The position numbers and the translations under genes were made by a program. The notes beneath the pieces were generated by a model. That model was not told the origin of the DNA, ran no database searches, and saw only the letters and a program-made list of their open reading frames with translations. From Lachnospiraceae bacterium (GTDB taxonomy: Bacteria > Bacillota > Clostridia > Lachnospirales > Lachnospiraceae): 64,000 bases of DNA. The stretch covers positions 62,001 to 126,000 of the forward strand of contig JAFYYN010000111.1 in assembly GCA_017557525.1 (NCBI GenBank). The letters run 5' to 3'. Below, piece after piece: positions 9,415-17,970 of this stretch (positions within the stretch are counted from its first letter, which is position 1; every line of letters starts with the position of its first letter).

Positions 9415-11592
9415 ATGAGACAATTTGGCAGATTAATAATTGGCGGAATTGAAAATAAGATATTTAACCTGGTTTTAGTTACGGCATTTATTATAGTTAT
9501 TGTTATAGGAGCAGTAACATATTATCAGTCGGATAAGCTGACAAAACTTACCGAGGAAACAAATGCAAAGCAGCAGGAATCAATGGTGGGCATAGCAAAT
9601 CAGACGATGTCTACCGTGATCAATAATACAATGACTGAGTCTACTTTGCTGAAGGCTTATATAGCTGATGACCTGTTTTCAGAACTTGAAACTCAGGTAA
9701 GAATGCTGGGGGATTATGCTTATAAGTTTTTAAAAGATCCGGACTGTTTTCCACAAATAGATGTGAAGGTGGCAAATCAAAAGAATGAAGGTATTGTTAC
9801 AGCCCAGCTCATGTATGCAAAAGGCGTTAACATAACTGATCAGGATACAGTGAATAAAATAGGTGTCCTTGGTAATCTTTCGGATATGATGTGCTCAATG
9901 TATCAGAGTGCAAATCTCAATTCAGCCTTTATATCAACAAATGACGGTATAACGATCATTGCGGATGACAGGCCATCTTCGAAATATGGCAGTGACGGCA
10001 AGCCGATAAGGATAGATCCGACGGAAAGACCATGGTATATCGGTGCAGCAGAAAAAGGAGACATTTATTTTTCTGATATAGAGACTGATTCATTTACCGG
10101 TAAATCCGGTATCGTATGTGCCCTTCCCGTATATGTTAATGACGAGTTGGCAGCAGTTGTTGGTGCTGATCTTTTTCTTGATAATATGGAGGTAGCGGTA
10201 GATAATTCAAAGGAAACATCAGGCTTCCTTTTTGTCGTTAACAGTGACGGACATATAGTATTTTCTCCGGAAAAAACAGGTATATTTGCCGTTAGAAGCA
10301 TAGAACAGGCAACTGATTTAAGGAAAAACGAAAATACTGAATTTGCTACCTTTATACAGGATGCACTGAAAGGAAATACAGATGTAAGACTCATAAATGT
10401 TGACGGGAAAGACTGCTATTTATGCGGATCTTCAATGAACACAGTTGGTTGGGCGGTTATTTCCGTAGTTGATAAGGAGGTTACAGATTCTCCTGCCAAA
10501 AACATGGAGGAGAGTTATAAAAAGATACTGGGTGAGGCAGTGGATTCTTATACCGAATCCCTTGATAAATCCAAGTTAACGGTTACAATACTGCTTATTG
10601 TGGTGTTGCTTTTAGCAATAGTCAATGCTATTGTCCTTGCTAAAAAGATAGTTAAGCCGATAAATGTTATGGCTGAAAAGGTTTCTGAAATAAATGGAGA
10701 TAACCTTGATTTTGAAATGGAAAAGGTTTACAAGACCGGTGATGAGATTGAAGTTTTAGCTGAAAGTTTTTCTGCACTTTCGTTAAAGACCAAGGAGTAT
10801 ATCAAGGAAATAACGAGAGTTACTGCTGAAAAGGAGAGGATAGGAGCTGAGCTTAATGTAGCTACCCAGATCCAGGCGGATATGCTGCCCAGAATATTCC
10901 CTCCGTTCCCTGACAGAAAGGAATTTGATCTTTTTGCCTCTATGAATCCGGCAAAGGAGGTTGGCGGTGACTTCTATGATTACTTCCTTGTAGATGATGA
11001 TCACATTGCACTGATCATGGCGGATGTTTCCGGTAAGGGTGTTCCGGCAGCGCTGTTTATGGTCATTACAAAGACTCTTATAAAGAACAGGGCTCAGATG
11101 GGAGGATCTGTATCAGAAATACTTTCAGAGGTCAACAACCAGCTCTGTGAAGGTAACGAGGCTGAAATGTTCGTTACGGTATGGATGGCGATAATTGAGA
11201 TATCTACAGGAAAGGGTGTTGCTGCCAATGCAGGACATGAGCATCCGTCCATCAGGCATAAGGGCGGAGCCTTTGAACTTGCGGAGTACAGGCATTCTCC
11301 GGCTCTGGCTGTTATGGAAGGCATACCGTTCAGACAGCATGAATTTGAGCTAAAACCCGGGGATACATTATTTGTTTATACCGATGGTGTCGCAGAGGCA
11401 ACAGACTCTAAAAATGAGCTGTTTGGTGCTGAAAGAATGCTTAAGAGCCTTAATCGTGAACCCGATGCAGAGCCTAAGAAGATACTCGAAAATGTTATGG
11501 CTTCTATTGAGGACTTTGTTGAGGATGCACCACAGTTTGATGATATTACGATGCTATGTTTCAAGTATTATGGGAAGGAGCAGGAAGTATGA
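9415..11592 (+). CDS. Cache-HAMP sensor with SpoIIE/RsbU-type PP2C phosphatase
   Basis: A membrane sensor phosphatase. One membrane segment lies at about 20-38, a large extracytoplasmic dCache-like region at about 45-385, and a second segment at about 388-410. A HAMP domain follows, then a PP2C/SpoIIE phosphatase at about 490-725. Phosphatase motifs visible are VGGDFYDYF, DVSGKGVPAALFM, FVYTDGVAEA and DDITMLCF, which hold the metal-binding aspartates. Family members dephosphorylate STAS-domain anti-sigma antagonists. The stop overlaps the downstream RsbW-like gene (ATGA), the classical partner arrangement. A small extracellular ligand is expected to bind the Cache domain; its identity cannot be read. 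Confidence 0.9.
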   Translation: MRQFGRLIIGGIENKIFNLVLVTAFIIVIVIGAVTYYQSDKLTKLTEETNAKQQESMVGIANQTMSTVINNTMTESTLLKAYIADDLFSELETQVRMLGDYAYKFLKDPDCFPQIDVKVANQKNEGIVTAQLMYAKGVNITDQDTVNKIGVLGNLSDMMCSMYQSANLNSAFISTNDGITIIADDRPSSKYGSDGKPIRIDPTERPWYIGAAEKGDIYFSDIETDSFTGKSGIVCALPVYVNDELAAVVGADLFLDNMEVAVDNSKETSGFLFVVNSDGHIVFSPEKTGIFAVRSIEQATDLRKNENTEFATFIQDALKGNTDVRLINVDGKDCYLCGSSMNTVGWAVISVVDKEVTDSPAKNMEESYKKILGEAVDSYTESLDKSKLTVTILLIVVLLLAIVNAIVLAKKIVKPINVMAEKVSEINGDNLDFEMEKVYKTGDEIEVLAESFSALSLKTKEYIKEITRVTAEKERIGAELNVATQIQADMLPRIFPPFPDRKEFDLFASMNPAKEVGGDFYDYFLVDDDHIALIMADVSGKGVPAALFMVITKTLIKNRAQMGGSVSEILSEVNNQLCEGNEAEMFVTVWMAIIEISTGKGVAANAGHEHPSIRHKGGAFELAEYRHSPALAVMEGIPFRQHEFELKPGDTLFVYTDGVAEATDSKNELFGAERMLKSLNREPDAEPKKILENVMASIEDFVEDAPQFDDITMLCFKYYGKEQEV

Positions 11593-11996
11593 AGGAATTA
11601 AAACTGGAAGCAAAAACCGAAAACCTGCAGGATGTTCTGGATTTTATAGACGGAGCGCTCGAGAGTGTTGATTGCCCGATGAAGATACAGATGCAGATAG
11701 ATGTGGCTGTTGAGGAGATGTATGTTAATGTTGCCCATTATGCTTATGCTCCGGAAACAGGCGAGGTGACAATTACCATAGATGTTGAGAGTACACCCGG
11801 TAAGGCTGTGATCACTCTGACAGACCGTGGAGTACCGTTTGACCCCACAGCCAAAGAAGACCCTGATGTAACGCTTTCTGCGGCTGAACGTCAGATAGGC
11901 GGTTTGGGCATATATATGGTAAAGAAGAGCATGGACTCCCTGGAATATGCTTACGAAAATGACTCAAATATTGTGACTCTGACGAAAACTCTGTAA
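11589..11996 (+). CDS. RsbW-like anti-sigma factor / GHKL serine kinase
   Basis: A 135-residue GHKL ATPase of the RsbW/SpoIIAB type. The N-box VEEMYVNVAHYAY, G1-like DRGVPFDP and G2-like GGLGIYMVKK are all present, so ATP binding looks intact. An upstream in-frame start at 11556 would extend it, but the ATG at 11589 overlaps the phosphatase stop and follows GGAAG. Family members bind a sigma factor or phosphorylate a STAS protein. Neither a STAS antagonist nor a sigma factor gene lies nearby, so the partner must be elsewhere or non-canonical. It ends the operon that starts at the ABC transporter. Confidence 0.88.
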   Translation: MKELKLEAKTENLQDVLDFIDGALESVDCPMKIQMQIDVAVEEMYVNVAHYAYAPETGEVTITIDVESTPGKAVITLTDRGVPFDPTAKEDPDVTLSAAERQIGGLGIYMVKKSMDSLEYAYENDSNIVTLTKTL

Positions 11997-12156
11997 TAAA
12001 ACCTTGTAATCAAAAATCACTAATGCTACTTAAAGGGTACATTATTTAAAGCATAAAATTCAGCAATACTTGAATGATTATAGCAAAATGTAGTTAGTAA
12101 TAAATCGTTTTATCTGTTATGATTATGTTACTATAAATTACAGGAGGGGTAGTGTA

Positions 12157-13794
12157 ATGGCTATGATGGAAAGACCGTCTGTAACCGTTATGACAGACGG
12201 AGGCAAGTATTGGGAGCACGAGTTTGAAAAGTTCTATCTTAAGGTTTTTGTACCTAAGACGGAAATTGACGGAGAGGTTGTAAATTACAGCTTTAGAGCA
12301 CCGTTATTACTCGTTTTTGAGGAAAACAGAAAGTCAATGGATGAGGCAATAGAGTTTGCTAAGACAAGCGGACTTGCAGATATTGCTTCAGCAGTTGATT
12401 CAAGCGTACTTTTTGTATATCCTACATGCGAGGGCGGATGGAAGAATGCTGACCAGGATCTTTATGTTTCGCTTATCGGCGAGATAAAGATGAATCCTTA
12501 CTATAAGGACGGCATCATCGAGATCACCGATTTCTTTACAAGAGAATTTAAGGGCTTCTTTGTAAAAGGAGCTATATTTAGGGCTGATATATACAGCTAC
12601 GGCGCTTCAGCAGATTATGTAGCAAAGAATCTTATAAAGACAATACAGGGTGAGTACCTGTGGGGACCCGGAGAGATCACTCCGGCATGTCTTTCTATGG
12701 AAAACTTAAGTGTAATGCCTGAGGTAGAACGTAAAGACATCGCTATTTTAAGCGTTGGTAATTCAGATGAAATTAATGCTGCATTCTTAAAGGCAAAGAA
12801 TCCGGAAAAGGGACCTGACTTTGAGAGTGATGGATGCCAGTATCTCCTTGTTAAGGATAAAGCTGATTATAAAGCTGATTTCAAGGCATTTGTACGTAAA
12901 TTCAAGATGTGGTGCGGTAATGTAGAGATAGAGCCTGATTTTGATGAGCTTAATATGACTGAAGAAGCAGGCTTTACTCTGGTTAATACTTCATCCGATA
13001 ACAGAGGCAGGTACAAGGATCAAAAGGAACACAAGGTAGGTTATTTTGCATACTATAATAATGATCTCTTTGACAAAGGGCCTGTACCGTTGCTTATTGG
13101 ATTCCATGGTGGCGGAGACTCCACAATGTATCTGACATTTGTATCCGGCTGGTGGGAGATTGCCCATAGATACGGATTCCTTTATGTAGCTATTGAAAAC
13201 CATCAGGATGTAACGGCTACCGAGGTTATAGAGGTACTGAACGATCTTAAGAAGAAATATAGTATTGATGAGCATCGTATTTACTGCTCAGGCTTCTCAA
13301 TGGGCAGTGGCAAGACCTGGGATATGTATCAGGAATACCCTCAAGTTTTTGCAGGCATGGCACCTCAGTGTGCATTGTTCCCTGTAAGAAATAATCCTTT
13401 TGGAAAAGACCTTGGGGACAAGCTTAATACAACAGTTGCAGTGCCTCTGTTTTATGCAGGCGGAGAGAAATCACATCTGCCCGAACTTCCTTTCCAGGCA
13501 GAGTCAGGTATGGAGAGAATACAGTATGCCGCAGATGTCCAGAAGTTAAAGAAGAAGTTTGACGTCAGCTACACTGATAAGGATAACTGGGCAGACAAGA
13601 TCTGGGGAGTTCCCGGTGACAGGGTTGAGGTAGTACATGATGACTCACGAGACGCAAACCTTACTATCAATTACTATACAAGCGAGGACGGTGTATGCCG
13701 TACCGCATTTGCAAGTATAGACAATCAGGTACACGAGTGCAGGCATCATACTAACGAGCAGGCATGGAAGTTTATATCTCAGTTTACAAGGTAA
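12157..13794 (+). CDS. Alpha/beta-hydrolase (esterase, PHB-depolymerase-like)
   Basis: A 545-residue protein whose second half is an alpha/beta-hydrolase: LLIGFHGGG forms the oxyanion-hole segment and GFSMGSG holds the nucleophile Ser, with a late His in the HECRHH stretch near the C-terminus. It resembles feruloyl-esterase and polyhydroxybutyrate-depolymerase-like enzymes. The first ~300 residues are not recognised. There is no signal peptide, so it should act in the cytoplasm, which is unusual for this esterase type. AGGAGGGG precedes the start. It appears monocistronic after a 160-bp gap. The substrate is unknown. Confidence 0.7.
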   Translation: MAMMERPSVTVMTDGGKYWEHEFEKFYLKVFVPKTEIDGEVVNYSFRAPLLLVFEENRKSMDEAIEFAKTSGLADIASAVDSSVLFVYPTCEGGWKNADQDLYVSLIGEIKMNPYYKDGIIEITDFFTREFKGFFVKGAIFRADIYSYGASADYVAKNLIKTIQGEYLWGPGEITPACLSMENLSVMPEVERKDIAILSVGNSDEINAAFLKAKNPEKGPDFESDGCQYLLVKDKADYKADFKAFVRKFKMWCGNVEIEPDFDELNMTEEAGFTLVNTSSDNRGRYKDQKEHKVGYFAYYNNDLFDKGPVPLLIGFHGGGDSTMYLTFVSGWWEIAHRYGFLYVAIENHQDVTATEVIEVLNDLKKKYSIDEHRIYCSGFSMGSGKTWDMYQEYPQVFAGMAPQCALFPVRNNPFGKDLGDKLNTTVAVPLFYAGGEKSHLPELPFQAESGMERIQYAADVQKLKKKFDVSYTDKDNWADKIWGVPGDRVEVVHDDSRDANLTINYYTSEDGVCRTAFASIDNQVHECRHHTNEQAWKFISQFTR

Positions 13795-13817
13795 AAATAT
13801 AGTTATATAAATAATGT

Positions 13818-14504
13818 ATGATAGTGATAAAAAATGAGAAGATAAAAAGAATATTCCGCATAATAATCCCGCTTGTTCTTATACCAGCAGTGGCAGTAGG
13901 TGGTTCACTCTTATTTGATGAACAGAAGCATATCTTTGTATCTTTGGTAGTGGCTATTTTTTCGCTTATACTTTTTATCACAGGTTTCGAGAAGAAGGTT
14001 ACCGGAACCAGAAGACTTGTGCTTGTTGCAGTAATGACAGCAATAAGTGTGCTCGGTCGGTTTATCCCATTCTTTAAGCCGATAACAGCTATAACTGTAA
14101 TTACTGCAATGTACCTTGGTGGAGAATCAGGGTTTCTGGTTGGTTCTTTATCCGCTTTGCTGTCAAACTTTTACTTTGGACAGGGACCTTGGACAGCATT
14201 TCAGATGCTGGCATGGGGCCTGATCGGTTTTGTGGCAGGTCTTATGGCTGAATCGCTAAAGAAGAACAGAGTGCTATTACTTATATATGGAGTCTTGTCC
14301 GGTGTCGCATTTTCTTTTATCATGGATGTTTGGACCGTGCTCTGGTATAGTGCCGGTTTTGACTTGGAGTTATACAAGGCCTCGATAATTGCAGCAATAC
14401 CACATACTATATTATATGCTGTATCAAATTTTGTTTTTCTGTTAATCCTAGCTAAACCGTTTGGGGATAAAATGGAGCGTATAAAAATAAAATATGGAGT
14501 TTAA
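13818..14504 (+). CDS. ECF transporter S component
   Basis: A hydrophobic 228-residue protein with about six membrane segments. The stretch around GPWTAFQMLAWGLIG followed by FVAGL is typical of substrate-binding S components of energy-coupling factor vitamin transporters. The partner EcfA/EcfT genes are not in the window, consistent with a group II ECF system that shares one energy module. The start at 13818 has no clear ribosome site. The gene converges on the CorC-like gene across a long palindrome. Substrate is unassigned. Confidence 0.75.
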   Translation: MIVIKNEKIKRIFRIIIPLVLIPAVAVGGSLLFDEQKHIFVSLVVAIFSLILFITGFEKKVTGTRRLVLVAVMTAISVLGRFIPFFKPITAITVITAMYLGGESGFLVGSLSALLSNFYFGQGPWTAFQMLAWGLIGFVAGLMAESLKKNRVLLLIYGVLSGVAFSFIMDVWTVLWYSAGFDLELYKASIIAAIPHTILYAVSNFVFLLILAKPFGDKMERIKIKYGV

Positions 14505-14508
14505 CTAA

Positions 14509-14699
14509 GGGACGGACGAGGTGTGTTTTCCGGACACTGTCCGCTTGCGCAGACTTTTTTGCGATCTTATCGATAAAAAGAGGGAGTGGTACATCTTTTT
14601 AGTACCACTCCCGAATTTTTATTGATGCAAAAAGGTCTGGAAGGATTTTGCAACGCAAAATCCGCTTTCTGTGTCCGGAAAATATACCTCGTCCGTCCC
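14509..14699. repeat. 190-bp nested palindrome between convergent genes
   Basis: Outer arms at 14509-14537 and 14671-14699 are complementary over 29 bp with two mismatches. Inside, CAGACTTTTTTGC pairs with GCAAAAAGGTCTG, and a perfect central hairpin GGGAGTGGTAC/GTACCACTCCC lies at 14582-14592 and 14602-14612. The right half adds another hairpin, GGATTTTGC/GCAAAATCC at 14643-14663. It fills the whole gap between two convergent genes. It could act as a two-way terminator, but its length and mismatched arms look more like a MITE-type or REP-type insertion. No target duplication was recognised. Confidence 0.65.
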
Positions 14700-14703
14700 G
14701 AGC

Positions 14704-15969
14704 CTAACTCTGTAACACCTCAATTTTTACCTTGGTAACACGATTTTTAACGGTAGAAAGTACAGTATACCTCACATTGTCCCACTCGATTGATTCACCG
14801 GGAGTAGGCAGATGGTTAAGCAGATTTATGACATGTCCGGCAATTGAGTCATAATCGTCGGAAGCCAGCTCCAGCCCACAGGCTTTGTTTACGTCGTCGA
14901 GCGGAGCGGAACCTGCAGCTTCAAATGTTGTATCATTAATCTTTCTTACACTGTCAACCTCATCGGTGTCAGTTTCATCGCGGATTTCTCCGACAATTTC
15001 CTCTAACAGATCCTCAATTGTAAGCAATCCGGCAGTAATGCCGTATTCATCGAGCACGATAGCCATGGACTTATATTTGTCTTTTAGCTCGCTCATAAGC
15101 TCAGAAGTCTTTTTGGTCTCAAAGGTAAAGAAGGGTTCACGCATATAGTCGGTAACCTTAAACTCCTTAGAGGCGTCATATTTTACCAGCAGATCCTTTG
15201 CCCAGATGATACCAACAACATTATCATGGGTTTCGTGGTAGACCGGCATACGGGAATACTGGTCCTTGCGGAAAATCTCGATAAGGTCGTCATAGGAAAT
15301 CGTATCTTCAACACAGGTCATGTTTATGGCAGGTACCATAACATCCTTAGCTTTTGTATCACCAAAATCCACAACGTTTGTGATCATCTCATGTTCATCC
15401 TTTTCGATGACTCCGTCCTCGGCGCTGGCTTCAACTATGGTCAACAGTTCATTTTCGGTCATATGCGGTCCTGATTTATTAGGATCAATGCGGAGGATGA
15501 ACATAACTCCTTTAGCGAGACCTGTTACCAAAAAGGTAAGAGGAGTGAAAAGGATCATCAGCAGCTTGACAAAGGGTGCATAAAAAAAGGCCATTTTCTC
15601 GGCATGTATGGAAGCCATTGTTTTGGGAGTAATCTCGCCGAAAATAAGAACGAGCAGTGTAAGGATACCGGTAGCAATACCTATAGCAGTGCTGCCGAAG
15701 TAGTCCATTGCAAATGTTGTAGTAAGGGCAGAAGCAGCTATGTTAACGATGTTGTTACCTATTAAAATAGTGCTTAAGAATTTAGCATTCTGATCTATAA
15801 GGGACAAAACAAGAACGGCTCTTTTTGATCCCTCATCAGCCAAAGACTTGATCTTTAGACGGTTAAGCGAAGTAAAAGCAGTCTCGGCGGACGAGAAAAA
15901 GCCTGAAAGAATCAATAATATGATTAAAACTATTAAGCGTGCCGCGGCACCGGGTTCCAAAAAAATCAC
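14704..15969 (-). CDS. CorC/HlyC-family transporter with CNNM and CBS domains
   Basis: A 421-residue membrane protein with an N-terminal CNNM/DUF21 domain of about four membrane segments (1-190), two CBS domains (about 200-330) and a C-terminal CorC_HlyC domain. The family is linked to magnesium or cobalt efflux and was historically called hemolysin. An Mg transporter gene (mgtE) lies on the opposite strand 297 bp away, so the pair may balance Mg export and import. AGGAG precedes the start. It is convergent with the ECF gene. Confidence 0.88.
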   Translation of the reverse strand: MIFLEPGAAARLIVLIILLILSGFFSSAETAFTSLNRLKIKSLADEGSKRAVLVLSLIDQNAKFLSTILIGNNIVNIAASALTTTFAMDYFGSTAIGIATGILTLLVLIFGEITPKTMASIHAEKMAFFYAPFVKLLMILFTPLTFLVTGLAKGVMFILRIDPNKSGPHMTENELLTIVEASAEDGVIEKDEHEMITNVVDFGDTKAKDVMVPAINMTCVEDTISYDDLIEIFRKDQYSRMPVYHETHDNVVGIIWAKDLLVKYDASKEFKVTDYMREPFFTFETKKTSELMSELKDKYKSMAIVLDEYGITAGLLTIEDLLEEIVGEIRDETDTDEVDSVRKINDTTFEAAGSAPLDDVNKACGLELASDDYDSIAGHVINLLNHLPTPGESIEWDNVRYTVLSTVKNRVTKVKIEVLQS

Positions 15970-16076
15970 TCTCCTTTGAAATTACAGAGAAAACCGTTTG
16001 CAGACATGTGGTTTACTCATGGATTATTGTACTATAGTATAAAAAATATATCCTTAAAAGTCAATACAAATTTTTG

Positions 16077-16105
16077 TTGTAAAATCCTGTGAATGAGAGT
16101 ATAAT
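16077..16105 (+). promoter_or_regulatory. Promoter for mgtE leader
   Basis: TTGTAA at 16077-16082, a 17-bp spacer and a perfect TATAAT at 16100-16105. It predicts a transcript with about 155 nt before mgtE. Confidence 0.6.
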
Positions 16106-16157
16106 ATAAATTTGTATCGGCTTGATTTGATGTTAAGTCATGAAAGGAGGTGGTTTT

Positions 16158-16304
16158 ATGAGTACAGATGGTAATTCTGACAGTTGCAGACGATGCGAGA
16201 CTGTTACAGGGCTTGACGTGCCCCCTCGATTATGTACCATAAAACTGAATAAGGAGGACTCTTTTTATGACCGATTTAGAAGAGAAGGACATCTTAAAGG
16301 ATGA
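16158..16304 (+). CDS. Candidate leader peptide overlapping mgtE start
   Basis: A 48-codon ORF starts at ATG 16158 behind AAAGGAGGTGG, the strongest ribosome site in this leader, and ends at 16304 inside mgtE (38-bp overlap, different frame). The peptide contains CRRC, two consecutive prolines (VPPR) and several acidic residues. It carries the mgtE Shine-Dalgarno inside its own coding sequence, so its translation must affect mgtE initiation. Leader peptides controlling Mg transporters are known in enterobacteria (MgtL type). This one is not recognisably related, and its role is inferred from layout. Confidence 0.5.
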   Translation: MSTDGNSDSCRRCETVTGLDVPPRLCTIKLNKEDSFYDRFRREGHLKG

Positions 16305-17853
16305 TGTAATGCCCGAGATTCAGGATGAGCCTGCAACTGATTCCGCGGTGAACACCGAGCCGGAGCCGGATTCAAAGCTTGAAGAAAGTATGGAAGAGCT
16401 TCCGCCCGAGGTAGAAGAGCAGATCATGAACGCTACTTCTGCTCTTGTTTTGGAAGCAGATGCGAACAGAGCTCAGGACCAGGAAGTAGGCGAGGAACCT
16501 GACGACGAGGAATCTCCGGTAGACATCATGAAATCTGTCATTGAACGGAAAGACTATAAGGAATTCCGCAGGATGGCTACAGAAATGAATGAGGCCGATG
16601 TGGCTTCTGTATTGGAAGATCTTGAAGAAGCGGATCTTTTGAAGTTTTTCAGAGTACTGCCAAAGAATATTGCTGCCGATGTATTCGCGTACCTGCCCAT
16701 CGATCTTCAGCAGAGCATGATCCTTATGCTTACTGAAGGTGAGGCTACAAACATCATTGAAAACATGTACGTGGATGATGCTGCCGACCTTTTTGATGAA
16801 ATGCCGGCTAACGTAGTTACAAGGCTTTTGGCAAAAACAAGTGCTGAAACAAGAAGGACTATCAATCAGCTGTTAAAATATCCCGATGATTCTGCGGGCA
16901 GCCTGATGACCACCGAGTATGAGGCATTAAAGCTTCATCTTACGGTTTCTGAGGCTCTTGAGAAGATCAAAAATGACGGCATTGATAAGGAAACTATTAA
17001 TACCTGTTATGTTATAGACAGAAACAGAAAGCTTTTGGGAACGGTTACTTTAAGAAGCCTGCTTTTTGCTGATCGTGATACAGAGGTTGGCGACATTATG
17101 ACTGAGAATGTCATTTCAGTTACCACCCTTACCGACCAGGAGGATGTTGCCAGAGATTTCCAGAAGTACGACTTTTCTGTTATGCCGGTAGTTGATATTG
17201 AAGACAGATTAGTTGGCATTATCACGGTCGATGATATCGTCGATATCCTGCAGCAGGAGGCTACGGAGGATATCGAAAAGATGGCAGCTATCAGTCCTAC
17301 CGATGCTCCGTATATTAAAACAGGTGTATTTGAAACCTGGAAGAAGCGTATCCCGTGGCTTTTATTGCTGATGATTTCAGCAACATTTACAGGAATGATT
17401 ATCGCACACTTTGAGGACGCGTTAAGCAGATTTACCGTGCTTACTTCATTTATCCCCATGCTTATGGATACGGGCGGAAATGCGGGAAGTCAGGCCTCGG
17501 TATCGATTATCCGTGCGCTTTCACTTGATGAGCTAAGCTTCAGTGACCTGCCCAAAACCGCTTGGAAGGAAGCCAGAGTATCAATGCTCATCGGCGCGAC
17601 ACTTGCGTGCACCAATTTTGTTAAGCTTATGGTAATTGACAGAGTTACACCCACAGTGGCTGCAGTTGTATGTCTTACCCTTGTAGTTACAGTATTTGTA
17701 GCTAAGCTTGTAGGCTGCTCGCTTCCTATGTTTGCCAAAAAGCTCGGTTTCGACCCTGCGGTAATGGCATCACCGTTCATTACGACGATTGTTGATGCGC
17801 TTTCATTGCTTATTTATTTTGAGTTTGCAACCCTGATTTTAGGTATCGGGTGA
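16267..17853 (+). CDS. mgtE: Magnesium transporter MgtE
   Basis: An Mg2+ channel of the MgtE family. A poorly structured acidic extension (about 1-85) precedes the MgtE N superhelix (about 90-190), a CBS pair (about 195-330) and five C-terminal membrane segments (about 350-528). The pore region contains MDTGGNAGSQAS, which carries the conserved Gly-Asn and Asp residues of the family. The family gates on cytosolic Mg2+ through its N and CBS domains. The ATG at 16267 has AAGGAGGA upstream. The acidic N-terminal extension is longer than usual. Regulation may involve the overlapping leader ORF; no M-box is seen. Confidence 0.92.
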   Translation: MTDLEEKDILKDDVMPEIQDEPATDSAVNTEPEPDSKLEESMEELPPEVEEQIMNATSALVLEADANRAQDQEVGEEPDDEESPVDIMKSVIERKDYKEFRRMATEMNEADVASVLEDLEEADLLKFFRVLPKNIAADVFAYLPIDLQQSMILMLTEGEATNIIENMYVDDAADLFDEMPANVVTRLLAKTSAETRRTINQLLKYPDDSAGSLMTTEYEALKLHLTVSEALEKIKNDGIDKETINTCYVIDRNRKLLGTVTLRSLLFADRDTEVGDIMTENVISVTTLTDQEDVARDFQKYDFSVMPVVDIEDRLVGIITVDDIVDILQQEATEDIEKMAAISPTDAPYIKTGVFETWKKRIPWLLLLMISATFTGMIIAHFEDALSRFTVLTSFIPMLMDTGGNAGSQASVSIIRALSLDELSFSDLPKTAWKEARVSMLIGATLACTNFVKLMVIDRVTPTVAAVVCLTLVVTVFVAKLVGCSLPMFAKKLGFDPAVMASPFITTIVDALSLLIYFEFATLILGIG

Positions 17854-17857
17854 TATT

Positions 17858-17884
17858 AAGGCTTCCCCTCAAGGGGAAGGCTTT
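17858..17884 (+). terminator. Terminator after mgtE
   Basis: AAGGCTTCCCC and GGGGAAGGCTTT form a stem with a TCAA loop and one bulge. The T run is short. The argS promoter starts at its end. Confidence 0.6.
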
Positions 17885-17912
17885 GAGATAAGTTAAAAAT
17901 TTTGGATATAAT
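17883..17912 (+). promoter_or_regulatory. Promoter for argS
   Basis: TTGAGA at 17883-17888, an 18-bp spacer and TATAAT at 17907-17912. A short AGAAGATATA direct repeat follows before the ribosome site. Confidence 0.5.
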
Positions 17913-17970
17913 AAGTTACATGAAGGTGTAAGAAGATATAAGAAGATATAAGAAAGGTTTATTTAAAAAT

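Noticed and set aside
16106-16266. M-box Mg riboswitch before mgtE
   Set aside because: The leader lacks the M-box sequence and helices; a small ORF occupies it instead.
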